Below, one piece after another: positions 16,975 to 27,003 of a stretch of DNA of 47,106 bases. Numbering within the stretch: position 1 is the stretch's first letter; each line of letters begins with the position of its first letter. Position numbers and translations under genes: made by a program. This DNA is from Shimazuella alba (GTDB taxonomy: Bacteria; Bacillota; Bacilli; Thermoactinomycetales; Thermoactinomycetaceae). The notes beneath the pieces were generated by a model. It had not been told where the DNA came from. It saw nothing but the letters and a program-made list of their open reading frames with translations, and did no database searches. The stretch covers positions 1 through 47,106 of the forward strand of contig NZ_WUUL01000021.1 in assembly GCF_009831235.1 (NCBI RefSeq), in the 5' to 3' direction.

Positions 16975-17475
16975 ATGGATGTAACTGAGTTTTTACCTCA
17001 AATTATAAGCGACATAAAAAATCCCACTATTCCACAAGTGGAACAGCTAATACGAAACATTCCTTGTGACTTTCAAGAAATCGCTCCTCATATCTCGTTA
17101 CCCACTCCCCCTTTGACATATGGAAGAAACGTTATTTTTCAGTCGAAGCTATTTGAAGTCATCGTCTTAAATCTCCCACCGCTCATCGAAACTCCTATAC
17201 ATGATCATGGCGCTTCTTTTTGCTGTGTAAAAATCATAAAAGGCACGTTACATAATCGAATTTTCGCTACTTCCCAAAATCGCGAAATGACTTTGCTGAG
17301 GGAAGAAATTTACTCCACTGATGACTACTTTACCGTCACAACAGATCTAATTCATTCCATGTACAATCCGAACGAAGAAGCGGTTATCACTTTTCATATA
17401 TACTCCCCACCGATCAGAAATAACCGATACTATCCTGCAGAACATTCTTCCCATATTGGATCTAGGCTATCATGA
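16975..17475 (+). CDS. Cysteine dioxygenase, type I
   Basis: A 166-residue cupin of the cysteine dioxygenase family, which oxidises L-cysteine to cysteine sulfinate with O2 at a non-haem Fe(II). The first cupin motif PIHDHGASFCCV gives iron ligands His76 and His78; the third is His127 in DLIHSMYNPN. HIYSPP near 141-146 contains the conserved active-site Tyr143. Cys83, five residues after the second His, stands where the mammalian enzyme has the crosslinked Cys93; most bacterial members have Gly there. Codon use is host-like (AT-rich), unlike the cassettes on both sides. ATG 16975 follows GGAGGG. Confidence 0.85.
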   Translation: MDVTEFLPQIISDIKNPTIPQVEQLIRNIPCDFQEIAPHISLPTPPLTYGRNVIFQSKLFEVIVLNLPPLIETPIHDHGASFCCVKIIKGTLHNRIFATSQNREMTLLREEIYSTDDYFTVTTDLIHSMYNPNEEAVITFHIYSPPIRNNRYYPAEHSSHIGSRLS

Positions 17476-17587
17476 ATTGTTTTGAATACATTAATTCGCA
17501 TGAATTATTTGTTTTATAGCGTTTTAGATTAGATATACATTTAAATTAAAGATATTAATCTTCACTTTGACCACTATTATTTTCTGA

Positions 17588-17631
17588 TAATATTGAACTT
17601 GAATGGATATACCATTCCCTGAAATAGGAAT
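17588..17631 (+). promoter_or_regulatory. Promoter, dyad and SD-covering hairpin of cassette c4
   Basis: The extended -10 is TGATAATAT (TAATAT at 17588-17593), in the shared TTATTTTCTGATA context. The dyad GAAT-N9-ATTC spans 17601-17617. Its right arm ATTCC (17614-17618) can alternatively pair with GGAAT (17627-17631), which is the ribosome-binding site, or as part of 17609-17618 with 17932-17942 after the stop codon. Confidence 0.6.
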
Positions 17632-17640
17632 GAGAAATAA

Positions 17641-17919
17641 ATGGCTAAGAGCGATGCCTTCTTCAATCTGATCGGTGACATCCAGGATGCTGGAGTCGAC
17701 TTCAACACCGATAATACCGCAGCAGGTCATCTGAAGGCTGCAATTGCCTACGCTAACAACGACAATATGAAGCAGGCGTGGGATACTCTGGAGAAGGCCT
17801 TTAAGGCCTATGGTAAGAATGCTATCAAGATGGCCCTTGATAAGGTCGAAAAGAAGAGGGACAAGAAGGACCGAAAGAATAATAATGCCTTCGACAAGGC
17901 CCGGAATTTTGTAAGCTGA
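17641..17919 (+). CDS. Cassette c4: 92-aa helical orphan protein
   Basis: A 92-residue helical protein with a strongly basic C-terminal third (KVEKKRDKKDRK). It is the closest relative of c2: F-x-x-L-I near the N-terminus, A-x-A-Y-A-N-ND in the middle, KAFKAYGK and MALDK later. All 14 lysines are AAG. ATG 17641 follows AGGAATGAG. The basic tail could bind nucleic acid, but this is only a suggestion from charge. It is monocistronic between AT-rich flanks. Function unknown. Confidence 0.7.
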   Translation: MAKSDAFFNLIGDIQDAGVDFNTDNTAAGHLKAAIAYANNDNMKQAWDTLEKAFKAYGKNAIKMALDKVEKKRDKKDRKNNNAFDKARNFVS

Positions 17920-17943
17920 TTCTCTACATAAGGAATCGGTATC

Positions 17944-17983
17944 ACAGCCCGCTTTTTGCACACCCGTGTATGAGTTGGGCTGT
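17944..17983 (+). terminator. 3' hairpin of cassette c4
   Basis: ACAGCCC/GGGCTGT closes a 26-base loop that holds a smaller ACAC/GTGT stem. ATTACGTTTTTC follows, so there is no directly adjacent T-run. Confidence 0.6.
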
Positions 17984-18110
17984 ATTACGTTTTTCGTCTT
18001 AAAAAATCTCCCATCTTCAGCATAACTATCATCTATTGTCATTCACAACAAAAAAACAAGTTCACGTCACTTGTTTCCAACTTAAAAATATCGCTTTTCT
18101 ATTGCTAGGT

Positions 18111-18140
18111 GGGTGCACACTTTTTATACAGTGCACACCC
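18111..18140 (-). terminator. 3' hairpin of cassette c5
   Basis: GGGTG-CAC and GTG-CA-CACCC form an 8-bp stem with a two-base bulge, 34 bases after the stop of the minus-strand gene. There is no U-tract on the minus strand. Confidence 0.45.
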
Positions 18141-18173
18141 AGATCTAGACTTCAACTTAGCGTGAAGCCCGAT

Positions 18174-18401
18174 TTACTTCCAATTCACTCCTGCAGGAAT
18201 CAATGGAGTCCAAACAATTTCACCAGGACGCCTCTTCATCTCTTCTATACACCGAGTACCCTTCTTCGAAACGGTAAGGAACTGCGCTCCGTTGAACGAG
18301 CAGTTCTTTCCAGGCTTAAAGTATCCATCCTCGATGGTAACTTCGAGCTCGTAAGTACCTTCCTGGCAACGGATGCTGCCAACATAGCTTTGATCTGCCA
18401 C
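18174..18401 (-). CDS. Cassette c5: 75-aa orphan protein
   Basis: A 75-residue protein starting at GTG 18401, with CGGAG six bases upstream. The composition suggests beta structure (YELEVTIEDGYF, FLTVSKKG). Three cysteines lie near positions 12, 34 and 51. It has the GC-rich codon style of the other cassettes (GAG, CTC, GGC, ATC). It shares its upstream region with gnd, which runs the other way. A dyad AATTAT-N3-ATAATT (18439-18453) overlaps its probable -10. I do not recognise the family. Confidence 0.55.
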   Translation of the reverse strand: MADQSYVGSIRCQEGTYELEVTIEDGYFKPGKNCSFNGAQFLTVSKKGTRCIEEMKRRPGEIVWTPLIPAGVNWK

Positions 18402-18438
18402 TTTCTTCTCCGTTCTTTTGTATGAAATATGGCAATTA

Positions 18439-18453
18439 AATTATCTCATAATT
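18439..18453 (-). promoter_or_regulatory. Dyad over the c5 promoter
   Basis: AATTAT-CTC-ATAATT is a perfect 6-3-6 dyad. On the minus strand it covers GATAAT, the best -10 candidate, with TTGTAA upstream as a possible -35. Confidence 0.4.
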
Positions 18454-18601
18454 CCTTTAATTATTACAAGCCCTTCTCCTATAACCATGTTGGCGCATAA
18501 AAAACACACTTTATTAAAAAAATAGTGGAGACGTTCATTTTCATCTAAAATATGTTATTTTTATGGAGTAGTAATAAAACGCAAAAGAAGAGGACAAAGA
18601 G

Positions 18602-20017
18602 ATGACAAAACAACAGATTGGCGTTATTGGTTTAGGCGTAATGGGAAGAAACTTGGCTTTAAATATGGAGAGCCGAGGATATTCAATCGCAGTCTTTGAT
18701 AACTTCACCAACTTGATTGATCCATTTCTCTCCAAAGATGCTTCAGGGAAAAATATTGTTGGTACATATAACATAGAAGAATTAGTTCAAAGTTTAGAGA
18801 CACCAAGAAAAATATTGATGATGATTAAAGCTGGAGCACCTACTGATGCTACCATCGAACAAATCAAACCTTACTTAGATAAAGGGGACATCCTGATCGA
18901 CGGTGGGAATACATACTTCCATGACACCATTCGTCGCAACAAAGAATTAGACGAGAGTGGGATTCATTTCATTGGTACAGGAGTATCGGGTGGAGAAGAA
19001 GGGGCGCTTCATGGTCCATCGATTATGCCAGGCGGACAAAAAGAAGCTTACGACCTTGTTGAACCTATTTTGACTGCGATCTCTGCAAAAGTAAACGGAG
19101 ATCCATGCTGTACGTATATTGGTCCTGACGGTGCAGGGCACTATGTAAAGATGGTTCACAACGGCATCGAATACGGTGATATGCAGCTGATCTCTGAGGC
19201 TTATTTTCTTATGAAACATGTACTAGGTCTGGAAGCGACTGAATTGCACCAAGTATTTGCAGAGTGGAACAAAGGAGAACTAGATAGTTACCTGATCGAG
19301 ATAACTGCAGATATCTTTACAAAAACCGATGAGAAAACTGGGAAGCCCCTAGTAGATGTTATCTTAGATAAAGCAGGGCAAAAAGGGACAGGAAAATGGA
19401 CAAGCCAAGACGCACTGGAATTAGGAGTTCCTCTCTCGATCATCACAGAATCCGTCTTTGCACGCATCATCTCTTCAATGAAAGAAGAACGAATCAAAGC
19501 GAGCAAAGTTTTACAAGGTCCAGAAATCAAACCATATACAGGTGACAAAGAAGCTTTAATCGAAGCGATTCGCAAAGCATTGTATCTGAGTAAAATTTGC
19601 TCTTATGCCCAAGGTTTTAGCCAATTACGCACAGCAGCAGAAGAATACAACTGGGACTTGCCGTATGGAAATATCGCCATGATTTTCCGTGGTGGATGTA
19701 TTATTCGTGCGCAATTCTTACAAAAAATTAGTGATGCTTATGATCGCGAACCTGAATTGACAAATTTGCTGTTAGATCCTTATTTTAAAAATATCGCAGA
19801 AGAATACCAATCAGCTCTTCGTCATGTCATTGCGATCGCGATTGAAAATGGTATCCCAATGCCTTCCTTTTATAGTGCACTTGCCTATTACGACAGCTAC
19901 CGATCAGAGACATTGCCAGCTAATCTCTTGCAAGCGCAACGTGATTACTTTGGTGCACATACATATCAACGAATTGATGAAGAAGGAACTTTCCATACCG
20001 ATTGGATGAAAAAATAA
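18602..20017 (+). CDS. gnd: 6-phosphogluconate dehydrogenase, decarboxylating
   Basis: Converts 6-phosphogluconate to ribulose 5-phosphate and CO2 while reducing NADP+, in the oxidative pentose phosphate pathway. The 471-residue length is typical. Visible are the dinucleotide motif [13 protein letters not shown] (residues 6-18), the substrate-binding segment [11 protein letters not shown], the catalytic Lys/Asn region [17 protein letters not shown], and FRGGCIIRA near the C-terminus. ATG 18602 follows GAGGA. It lies tail-to-tail with zwf, the preceding enzyme of the pathway, with a strong terminator between. Confidence 0.96.
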   Translation: MTKQQIGVIGLGVMGRNLALNMESRGYSIAVFDNFTNLIDPFLSKDASGKNIVGTYNIEELVQSLETPRKILMMIKAGAPTDATIEQIKPYLDKGDILIDGGNTYFHDTIRRNKELDESGIHFIGTGVSGGEEGALHGPSIMPGGQKEAYDLVEPILTAISAKVNGDPCCTYIGPDGAGHYVKMVHNGIEYGDMQLISEAYFLMKHVLGLEATELHQVFAEWNKGELDSYLIEITADIFTKTDEKTGKPLVDVILDKAGQKGTGKWTSQDALELGVPLSIITESVFARIISSMKEERIKASKVLQGPEIKPYTGDKEALIEAIRKALYLSKICSYAQGFSQLRTAAEEYNWDLPYGNIAMIFRGGCIIRAQFLQKISDAYDREPELTNLLLDPYFKNIAEEYQSALRHVIAIAIENGIPMPSFYSALAYYDSYRSETLPANLLQAQRDYFGAHTYQRIDEEGTFHTDWMKK

Positions 20018-20026
20018 AAATAACAC

Positions 20027-20064
20027 AAAGAGGTTGTTGGAAAATCCCAACAACCTCTTTTTTC
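20027..20064 (+). terminator. Terminator of gnd
   Basis: AAAGAGGTTGTTGG pairs with CCAACAACCTCTTT around a short loop and is followed by TTTT. It begins ten bases after the gnd stop and could also serve zwf from the other side. Confidence 0.9.
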
Positions 20065-20128
20065 TCATTCGCTATGCGGTTACCTGTTTAAACAAGTAAA
20101 GTTGGCGCAACCAAAAGTAAACATCCTA

Positions 20129-21619
20129 TTAAGAATTTGATGGTCTATTTGCTACAGACCACCAAAAGAAGCCATCTCTTGCAAGAAGTTCATCTGAAGC
20201 AGCGGGACCCATAGAACCTGATTCGTAGTTTGGAAAATGTACTTCTTTGTTTTTGTTCCATGCTTTGGAGATCGTATCGACAAACTTCCAAGAAATAGAT
20301 ACTTCGTCCCAGTGGGTATAGTGGGTAGCGTCACCTAATAGACAGTCGTATAAAAGCCTCTCATATGCTTCGGGAGTATTCATTTTATCATCACAGTTAC
20401 TACAATAATGCAGCTGAATAGGAAGTGAATCTTCCTTCCCTGTTCTTTGTTGTGCGTTCAGATGCAGTGTCATTCCTTCATCTGGCTGGATGTGAATAAC
20501 CAAAAGGTTAGGATGCGGATGATTTTTATCTCGATATAGATTCATTGGCAGGTCTTTAAACTGGATAACAATTTTCGTGGACTTTTCTTTCATTCTTTTA
20601 CCAGTACGAATATAAATTGGCACTCCAGCCCAACGATAATTATCAATCATCAATTTTGCTGCAACAAATGTATCTGTTGTGGAGTTTGGATCGACATTAC
20701 TTTCTTCGCGGTAACCGATCACATCACGATCTTCTATATAACCATTCCCATATTGTCCACGAACAAAATAATCGTCGACTTCCTCTTCTGTAAATGGACG
20801 TAGTGCACGCAATACTTTTACTTTTTCGCTTTGAATTTCATCTCTTGTCAAATTGATGGGAGGCTCCATCGCTAGTAGTGCTACCATCTGTAACATATGG
20901 TTTTGCACCATATCTAACAAGGCTCCAGAAGACTCATAATATCTTCCTCGATCCTCCACACCTAGCGTTTCACTTGAGGTGATTTGGATATTGGAAATAT
21001 ATTGGTTGTTCCATAATTCTTCAAAGATAGCATTGGCAAAACGAATAACAGTGATATTTTGAACCATTTCTTTCCCTAAATAATGATCAATACGATACAC
21101 TTGATCCTCTGTAAAAACTCGTCCAATTTGATCGTTTAATTCTTTCGCTGATACATAATCATGTCCAAATGGTTTTTCAATCACGACACGGCTCCAACCT
21201 TCTGTCGAGGTTAATCCACTCGATTTTAGATTTTCACATATCGTACCGAAAAACTCTGGAGCCATCGCTAAATAAAACATTCGATTTCCTTCTGTTTGAT
21301 ACTCTCCATCTAGCTTATGTAATAATGTTTGGAGTTTATCAAAAGACTCTTTATCCGTAACATCAGCCGCTTGGAAATAGAAGTGGGAGGCAAAATCGTT
21401 TATATCTTTTCTTCCTTTTACAATTTTATCAGTAGAGCGAATGACACTTTGTCGGAAATCGTCATTGGACATATCGCCTCTGGCCACTCCTACTACCGCA
21501 AAATCATCAGAAAGTTTATTGGCTTTATACAATTTGTAGAGAGAAGGAAACAATTTACGCTTAGCTAAATCACCTGTAGCACCAAAGATCACCACAATTG
21601 CTTTTGGTTGGGTTGACAT
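20129..21619 (-). CDS. zwf: Glucose-6-phosphate 1-dehydrogenase
   Basis: Oxidises glucose 6-phosphate to 6-phosphogluconolactone with NADP+. The 496 residues show the nucleotide-binding [13 protein letters not shown] near the N-terminus and the active-site signature RIDHYLGKE (His and Lys) around residue 195. ATG 21619, after GAGGTG, gives the standard N-terminus [17 protein letters not shown]; the longer frame has no ribosome site. With gnd it forms the oxidative pentose phosphate pair, and ptsG next to it supplies the substrate. Confidence 0.96.
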   Translation of the reverse strand: MSTQPKAIVVIFGATGDLAKRKLFPSLYKLYKANKLSDDFAVVGVARGDMSNDDFRQSVIRSTDKIVKGRKDINDFASHFYFQAADVTDKESFDKLQTLLHKLDGEYQTEGNRMFYLAMAPEFFGTICENLKSSGLTSTEGWSRVVIEKPFGHDYVSAKELNDQIGRVFTEDQVYRIDHYLGKEMVQNITVIRFANAIFEELWNNQYISNIQITSSETLGVEDRGRYYESSGALLDMVQNHMLQMVALLAMEPPINLTRDEIQSEKVKVLRALRPFTEEEVDDYFVRGQYGNGYIEDRDVIGYREESNVDPNSTTDTFVAAKLMIDNYRWAGVPIYIRTGKRMKEKSTKIVIQFKDLPMNLYRDKNHPHPNLLVIHIQPDEGMTLHLNAQQRTGKEDSLPIQLHYCSNCDDKMNTPEAYERLLYDCLLGDATHYTHWDEVSISWKFVDTISKAWNKNKEVHFPNYESGSMGPAASDELLARDGFFWWSVANRPSNS

Positions 21620-21743
21620 AAAATACACCTCATTTTGATTAAGAAAGAATAAGTCGTTTTTTCGTGTTTGCCACAAGTAATACTAACAAAAGAAATAGGA
21701 AGAGGAAAACCTAAACAACAGGTCTTCCTTCCCCTATTCTACC

Positions 21744-23798
21744 TTAATCGATCTTTACTATTTGATTTTCTTCTAATTTTACCATTCCTTGCTTTAAGAC
21801 GGTTACTTTTTCACCTTCTTTTAGATTGGTAAAAATAATTGGGGTAACAATCGACGGAGCATTCTTTTTCAAGAAATCCAAATCCACATCAAGCAGATGC
21901 TGACCTTTCTTCACTTGATCGCCCCCTGTCACATAAGCAGTAAAACCTTCTCCTTTTAATTCAACGGTATCAATACCAATATGAATCAAAATCTCATGTC
22001 CACTGGTGGATGTTAAACCAATCGCATGCTTTGTTGGAAATAACGTTTCAATTTTCCCATCGCATGGGGCAACGATCTTACCACTAGAAGGGAGGATAGC
22101 AAATCCGTCACCCATCATTTTTTGCGAAAATACCTGATCAGGCACTTCAGACAATGGTACGATCTTACCTTCTATTGGAGCTACGAATTCACCCATATTT
22201 TCGTCTGCTGGTACGGAAGGTGTATCCCCAATTGCTTCTGGTTTGATCGGATTAGTAGGAATCCGACCTTCCATCACATCTTGGATTTGCCCTTTTAGTG
22301 TATCCGATTCGGGTCCAAATATCGCTTGAATATTGTTACCAACTTCCAACACACCCGCAGCACCAAGTTGTTTTAACCTCTCTTTGTCCACACTATTTGC
22401 ATCGTTGACCGATACACGCAAACGTGTTATACAAGCATCCAAATGGGAAATATTTTCGCTGCCGCCAAGCGCCGAAAGTATTTGTACTGGCAACTCATCT
22501 TTCCCACCATCTTTGGCTGTAGTTGTGCTCTTTTCTTCACTCGTATCATCCCGTCCAGGAGTTTTGAGGTTGAACTTGCGAATTGCAAACCGGAAACCAA
22601 AGTAATAGATTACTGCAAATACGAGACCGATCGGAATTACAAGCCACCATGCAGTACGATTTTGAAGTACTCCGAACAAAAGATAATCGATGACACCACC
22701 CGAGAAGGTCATCCCAATTTTCACATTGAGTAATTGCATTACCATAAAAGAAAAACCAGCAAATACTGCATGAATAGCAAACAATAGAGGTGCTACAAAC
22801 AAGAAGGTAAACTCAATGGGTTCGGTAATCCCAGTGAGAAAAGACGTCAGAGCAGCAGAACCCATGAGACCTGCTACATATTTCTTGTGTTTGGGTAGCG
22901 CTTCATGATACATCGCAAGTGCTGCCGCAGGCAGACCAAACATCATGAATGGAAACTTACCAGCCATAAATGTACCCGATGTAAGTTCTACCCCATCTTT
23001 GAGCTGAGCAAAAAAGATTTTTTGGTCCCCGCGTACAATCTCACCGGCTTTGTTTACATATTCCCCAAATTCGTACCAGAATGGAGAGTAGAATATGTGA
23101 TGCAAACCAAATGGAATTAAAGAACGCTCAATAATACCAAAGATAAAAGCAGACAAGGTAAGGTTCGCATTTACCATACTAGTAGAAAATGTATTTAAAC
23201 CATGTTGAATAGGCGGCCAAATAAAGACGAGCAAAACACCTAAAATAATAGCGAAAAATCCAGTGATAATCGGAACAAATCGCTTACCGGCAAAAAATCC
23301 TAGATAAGATGGTAACTCAATTTTGTAATAGCGATTAAACAAAATCGCAGCTAATGCTCCCACGATAATCCCACCGAATACTCCAGTCTGTAAGGTAGGA
23401 ATTCCTAAAATACTCGCATAGGCAGGGTTATCAGCTATTTTCGCTGGGTCCAACTGTTTCGTAGCGATTAAGATTGTGCTCATCGTTTTATTCATAATGA
23501 GATAACCGACGATAGCAGCAAGTGCAGCAACACCATCACCAGCTAAGCCTACCGCAACACCAACTGCAAAGAGCAGTGATAAGTTACCAAATATAATATC
23601 CCCAGCTGAAGATAACACATTGGAAATCAATTGTATCCAAGTTGCGTTTAAGGCAGGAATACGTTCAATTAAAGTAGGATTTTGCAAGGCAGTACCAATA
23701 CCGAGCAAGATACCAGCTGCTGGCAAAATAGCAACAGGTAACATCAATGCTCTCCCCACTTTTTGAAGTGCTCCAAAAAGCTTTTTAAACACAAACAT
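21744..23798 (-). CDS. ptsG: PTS glucose transporter EIICBA
   Basis: Imports glucose and phosphorylates it to glucose 6-phosphate in the membrane. The 684 residues run EIIC (about 1-400, around ten helices; signature [12 protein letters not shown]), EIIB (about 430-510, phospho-cysteine in [12 protein letters not shown]) and EIIA (about 530-684, with the phospho-histidine in [11 protein letters not shown]). Domain order and many segments match B. subtilis PtsG. ATG 23798 follows AAAGGG. A GlcT-type RNA antiterminator site lies about 130 bases upstream, so expression is probably induced by glucose through antitermination. No glcT gene is in the window. Confidence 0.94.
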   Translation of the reverse strand: MFVFKKLFGALQKVGRALMLPVAILPAAGILLGIGTALQNPTLIERIPALNATWIQLISNVLSSAGDIIFGNLSLLFAVGVAVGLAGDGVAALAAIVGYLIMNKTMSTILIATKQLDPAKIADNPAYASILGIPTLQTGVFGGIIVGALAAILFNRYYKIELPSYLGFFAGKRFVPIITGFFAIILGVLLVFIWPPIQHGLNTFSTSMVNANLTLSAFIFGIIERSLIPFGLHHIFYSPFWYEFGEYVNKAGEIVRGDQKIFFAQLKDGVELTSGTFMAGKFPFMMFGLPAAALAMYHEALPKHKKYVAGLMGSAALTSFLTGITEPIEFTFLFVAPLLFAIHAVFAGFSFMVMQLLNVKIGMTFSGGVIDYLLFGVLQNRTAWWLVIPIGLVFAVIYYFGFRFAIRKFNLKTPGRDDTSEEKSTTTAKDGGKDELPVQILSALGGSENISHLDACITRLRVSVNDANSVDKERLKQLGAAGVLEVGNNIQAIFGPESDTLKGQIQDVMEGRIPTNPIKPEAIGDTPSVPADENMGEFVAPIEGKIVPLSEVPDQVFSQKMMGDGFAILPSSGKIVAPCDGKIETLFPTKHAIGLTSTSGHEILIHIGIDTVELKGEGFTAYVTGGDQVKKGQHLLDVDLDFLKKNAPSIVTPIIFTNLKEGEKVTVLKQGMVKLEENQIVKID

Positions 23799-24124
23799 AC
23801 ACCCTTTCTGTCGTAGAAATACAAAGAAAAATAAATGCAAAAAAACCAGTCCACAAGTAAGAATTTGTATGTAAAATCGCCTTAAGCATACTCAGATACT
23901 CTTTAGCGTTCTCCACAACAATATTTTCTACTCATGCCTGATCGAATCAGTCACACGTATAAATAATATAATTTTCACATATGCGCAAAAAAGTATGCGC
24001 TTACATACATCCCCCTGTCTGTTAATCTCAATTTCAAAGCACAATTAGTATTAAACTATAATACGTTTCATAAATCAATATAAAAATATGCAAAAACAAA
24101 ATGAAAATATCGTGAAAATAGCCA
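23799..24124 (-). promoter_or_regulatory. ptsG leader with RAT antiterminator site (23928-23957)
   Basis: This gap is the ptsG control region. The minus-strand sequence at 23957-23928 contains ACTGATTCGATCAGGCATGA, the form of a ribonucleic antiterminator (RAT) recognised by GlcT/BglG-family proteins. A candidate promoter, TTGCGC-N17-TATTTA, precedes it. TGTAAGCGCATACT further upstream resembles a catabolite-response element with two mismatches. I could not draw the overlapping terminator with confidence. Confidence 0.7.
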
Positions 24125-24159
24125 AAACCGGCTGTCTCCATATTAGAAACAGCCGGTTT
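24125..24159 (-). terminator. Terminator after hemL
   Basis: AAACCGGCTGT and ACAGCCGGTTT form a perfect 11-bp stem with a 13-base loop, 15 bases after the hemL stop. T-rich sequence lies on both sides. Confidence 0.8.
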
Positions 24160-24173
24160 CGTACCCTTTTTTC

Positions 24174-25460
24174 TTATATATTTTTTAATGCTTTGCGATT
24201 TGCTTCCAATGTACGATCAATATCTTCATCTCTATGAGCAAGAGAGAGAAACATACCTTCAAATTGGGATGGAGGCAGTAATACTCCTTCTGCTAGCATA
24301 TTGCGATAGTACTTAGCAAATAAATCGGTATCTGCTGTTTTTGCTTCCTCATAACTTACTACATTTTCATTGGTAAAGAATAGACACACCATAGAACCAA
24401 CCCGGTTTATATGGTGAGGCACTCCTGCTTCCTCAGCATTTGCTCGTAAACCTTGTTCCATCTTCTCTCCCATACGCTCCAAATGCATATAAGAGTCAGG
24501 AGACAATTCACGCAAGGTAGCAATTCCTCCTGCCATCGCAAGTGGATTTCCTGATAGTGTTCCAGCTTGATAAACAGTACCGGCTGGCGCAATCATTTGC
24601 ATGATTTCTCGTTTACCACCGTATGCACCTACTGGTAATCCGCCACCGATCACTTTACCCATTGTTGTCAAATCAGGTGTAATCCCATATCTCCCTTGCG
24701 CAGAATGATAATCAACACGAAATCCGGTCATTACTTCATCAAAAATAAGTAAAATGCCATATTGTTCGGTAAGCTGGCGAAGCCCTTCTAAAAATCCAGG
24801 CTGCGGAGGAACAACACCCATATTACCTGCAACTGGCTCTACAATGATTGCAGCGATATCATCCCCTACTTGCTCACAAACAAGGCTAACACTTTCTAAA
24901 TCGTTATAAGCAACAGTCAATGTGTGCTGAGCTGTGTGTTCCAAAACTCCAGGGCTATCTGGAAGACCCAGTGTCGCAACTCCTGACCCTGCTTTAATTA
25001 ATAAGCTATCCGAGTGCCCATGATAACTGCCTTCAAATTTTAGAATTTTTTTCCTGCCTGTATACGCCCGTGCTAAACGCAAAGCACTCATAGTTGCTTC
25101 TGTACCAGAGTTAACCATCCGAACGACTTCAACAGAAGGCACACGTTCTTTCACTAACTCTGCCATCTCGGTTTCTAGAACAGTAGGTACACCAAAGCTT
25201 GTACCTTTAAGCACTGCTTCTTGTAATGCTGCAACTACATTTGGATGCGAATGTCCTAATATAAGAGGTCCCCATGAACAAATATAGTCTATATATGTAT
25301 TTCCATCGATATCAGTTAAGGTAGCACCTATTCCACTCTCGGCAAAAATAGGATGATCCATCACAGAACGAAAAGCTCGAACAGGTGAATTTACCCCACC
25401 TGGAATAAGTGGTAATACTTTCTCAAACTGCCCTTTTGACTGCTCATATTGTCTAGCCAA
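24174..25460 (-). CDS. hemL: Glutamate-1-semialdehyde 2,1-aminomutase HemL
   Basis: Converts glutamate 1-semialdehyde to 5-aminolevulinate, the second step of the C5 tetrapyrrole pathway. The 428-residue PLP enzyme shows [26 protein letters not shown] and DEVMTGFR, with the Schiff-base lysine K269 in [15 protein letters not shown] 25460 is the only suitable start, with GAGAGG about 11 bases upstream. In Bacillus hemL closes the hem operon; here it is cut off by a plus-strand oxidoreductase gene and two cassettes, so it needs its own promoter. Its substrate comes from HemA, encoded about 9 kb away. Confidence 0.95.
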   Translation of the reverse strand: MARQYEQSKGQFEKVLPLIPGGVNSPVRAFRSVMDHPIFAESGIGATLTDIDGNTYIDYICSWGPLILGHSHPNVVAALQEAVLKGTSFGVPTVLETEMAELVKERVPSVEVVRMVNSGTEATMSALRLARAYTGRKKILKFEGSYHGHSDSLLIKAGSGVATLGLPDSPGVLEHTAQHTLTVAYNDLESVSLVCEQVGDDIAAIIVEPVAGNMGVVPPQPGFLEGLRQLTEQYGILLIFDEVMTGFRVDYHSAQGRYGITPDLTTMGKVIGGGLPVGAYGGKREIMQMIAPAGTVYQAGTLSGNPLAMAGGIATLRELSPDSYMHLERMGEKMEQGLRANAEEAGVPHHINRVGSMVCLFFTNENVVSYEEAKTADTDLFAKYYRNMLAEGVLLPPSQFEGMFLSLAHRDEDIDRTLEANRKALKNI

Positions 25461-25668
25461 AATCTACACATCCTCTCAACATCCATTGCATGATGAGTTT
25501 ATTGTAACATGATGTGTTTGGAAAATGAAAAGCAGAAGTGATCCAAACTCTCCTATTCTCTATAAATCATATACCAAATGGAATATAATTATATATAAAT
25601 ATGTATTTTTATTTATGATTCAGATGGATTATCATGAGAGTAACACATCAAGAAGAGATCTGCTCTAC

Positions 25669-26799
25669 ATGAAAAACCAATTTAAAAAATTATTTGAACC
25701 AGTTACATTAAATAAACACGTTACATTGAAAAACAGAATAATGATGGCACCCATGACCCATATGGGTTCGAATGATGATGGCTCCATTTCTGAACAGGAA
25801 ATAAAATACTATGCACGAAGAGCAAATGGAGTTGGTGCAATCATCACTGCGGGCACTTATGTAATGAAAAATGGCGGCTTACCAAAAGGACCAGCTGTCG
25901 ATCAGGATGAGATGATTCCAGGCTTACAAAAACTAGCCTCTGCGATACAGAGAAAAGGCGCAAAAGCCATCTTGCAGATTTTTCATGGTGGCCGACAATC
26001 TTCTGCTATGGAAAGCGGAGAAGTTGTCAGTGCAAGTAATGTACCAGAAGAAAGGCAAGGTGCTCCTGTACCTCGAGAATTAACGCAAACGGAAATAACA
26101 GAAATCATCTCAGCATTTGGACAAGCAGCTAGGAGAGCAATTGAAGCAGGATTTGACGGGGTCGAAATTCACGGTGCAAATGGCGGATTAATCCAACAGT
26201 TTTTTTCTCCTCATGCAAATAAGCGAACAGACAACTGGGGTGGAACAATCGAAAACAGGATGAAATTTGGCTTGGCAATACTAGATGGAGTGAATCAAGT
26301 GGTAAAAAAACATGCAAAAAGTCCCTTCCTAGTGGGATATCGGATCTCACCTGAAGAAGTAACAACACCTGGAATCACAATGGCTGACACATTATCTTTC
26401 ATTGATGTGTTAGCTACCAAACAGCTAGACTATCTTCATATCTCATTAAATCATTTTTGGACTCCACCACGAAAGGGTGTCAATGATTCACGATCAAGAC
26501 TAGCAATCATCCAAGAGCGTATCGGTGATAAAATACCTATTATCGGAGTAGGTGGCATTTATACCCCCGAAGATGCATTACGAGCATTAGAGACTGGAGT
26601 TCCTTTATTAGCGATTGGACGTGAACTATTGCTTGACCCTGATTGGGTTACTAAAGTGAAGATGGGAAAGGAAGAGGAAATAAAAACAACCCTATCTCCA
26701 TTCGATCAAGAGAAACTCCTTATTCCAGATGGACAGTGGAACCTTATCACTAATTTTGGATGGGTAAAGATGGACAAAGGAGCGAGCCAAATTCTATAA
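25669..26799 (+). CDS. Old Yellow Enzyme family NADH:flavin oxidoreductase
   Basis: A 376-residue TIM-barrel flavoprotein that probably reduces activated C=C bonds with FMN and NAD(P)H. Visible features are NRIMMAPMTHMG at the N-terminal FMN edge, ILQIFHGGRQS, the substrate-binding pair in GVEIHGANGGLIQQFFSP, the NKRTDNWGG segment, and the phosphate-binding GVGGIYTPEDAL and AIGRELL. It resembles B. subtilis YqiG. The upstream frame extension is not conserved in character, so I take ATG 25669, whose ribosome site (AGAAGAG) is weak. It interrupts the hem gene order; the substrate is unknown. Confidence 0.85.
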   Translation: MKNQFKKLFEPVTLNKHVTLKNRIMMAPMTHMGSNDDGSISEQEIKYYARRANGVGAIITAGTYVMKNGGLPKGPAVDQDEMIPGLQKLASAIQRKGAKAILQIFHGGRQSSAMESGEVVSASNVPEERQGAPVPRELTQTEITEIISAFGQAARRAIEAGFDGVEIHGANGGLIQQFFSPHANKRTDNWGGTIENRMKFGLAILDGVNQVVKKHAKSPFLVGYRISPEEVTTPGITMADTLSFIDVLATKQLDYLHISLNHFWTPPRKGVNDSRSRLAIIQERIGDKIPIIGVGGIYTPEDALRALETGVPLLAIGRELLLDPDWVTKVKMGKEEEIKTTLSPFDQEKLLIPDGQWNLITNFGWVKMDKGASQIL

Positions 26800-26844
26800 A
26801 GTTTCATTTCTTGGTATAGTAAATAGAAACAAAAATAAACAAAA

Positions 26845-26890
26845 GAAATCCGCCATCGGTATCAGTAAAAAATGAAACCGTGCGGATTTC
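26845..26890 (+). terminator. Terminator of the Old Yellow Enzyme gene
   Basis: GAAATCCGC and GCGGATTTC enclose a 28-base loop containing a further CGGT/ACCG pairing. It lies about 45 bases past the stop codon. Confidence 0.55.
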
Positions 26891-26933
26891 CTGCTCATCT
26901 AGCATCTATCTTTTTACCATCATTGTCATTGGC

Positions 26934-27003
26934 CGGATTAATAATTTCATTTTCATGAATTCATTAATCCGACCACCTTCTCGGGGGAAACTCAGTCGAG
27001 AAG
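26934..27003 (-). terminator. Two 3' hairpins of cassette c6
   Basis: CTTCTCG/CGAGAAG (26977-27003) forms a stem with the c6 stop codon in its loop. Beyond it CGGATTAAT/ATTAATCCG (26934-26971), with an inner AATTT/AATT pairing, forms a second. Neither is followed by a U-tract on the minus strand. Confidence 0.5.
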
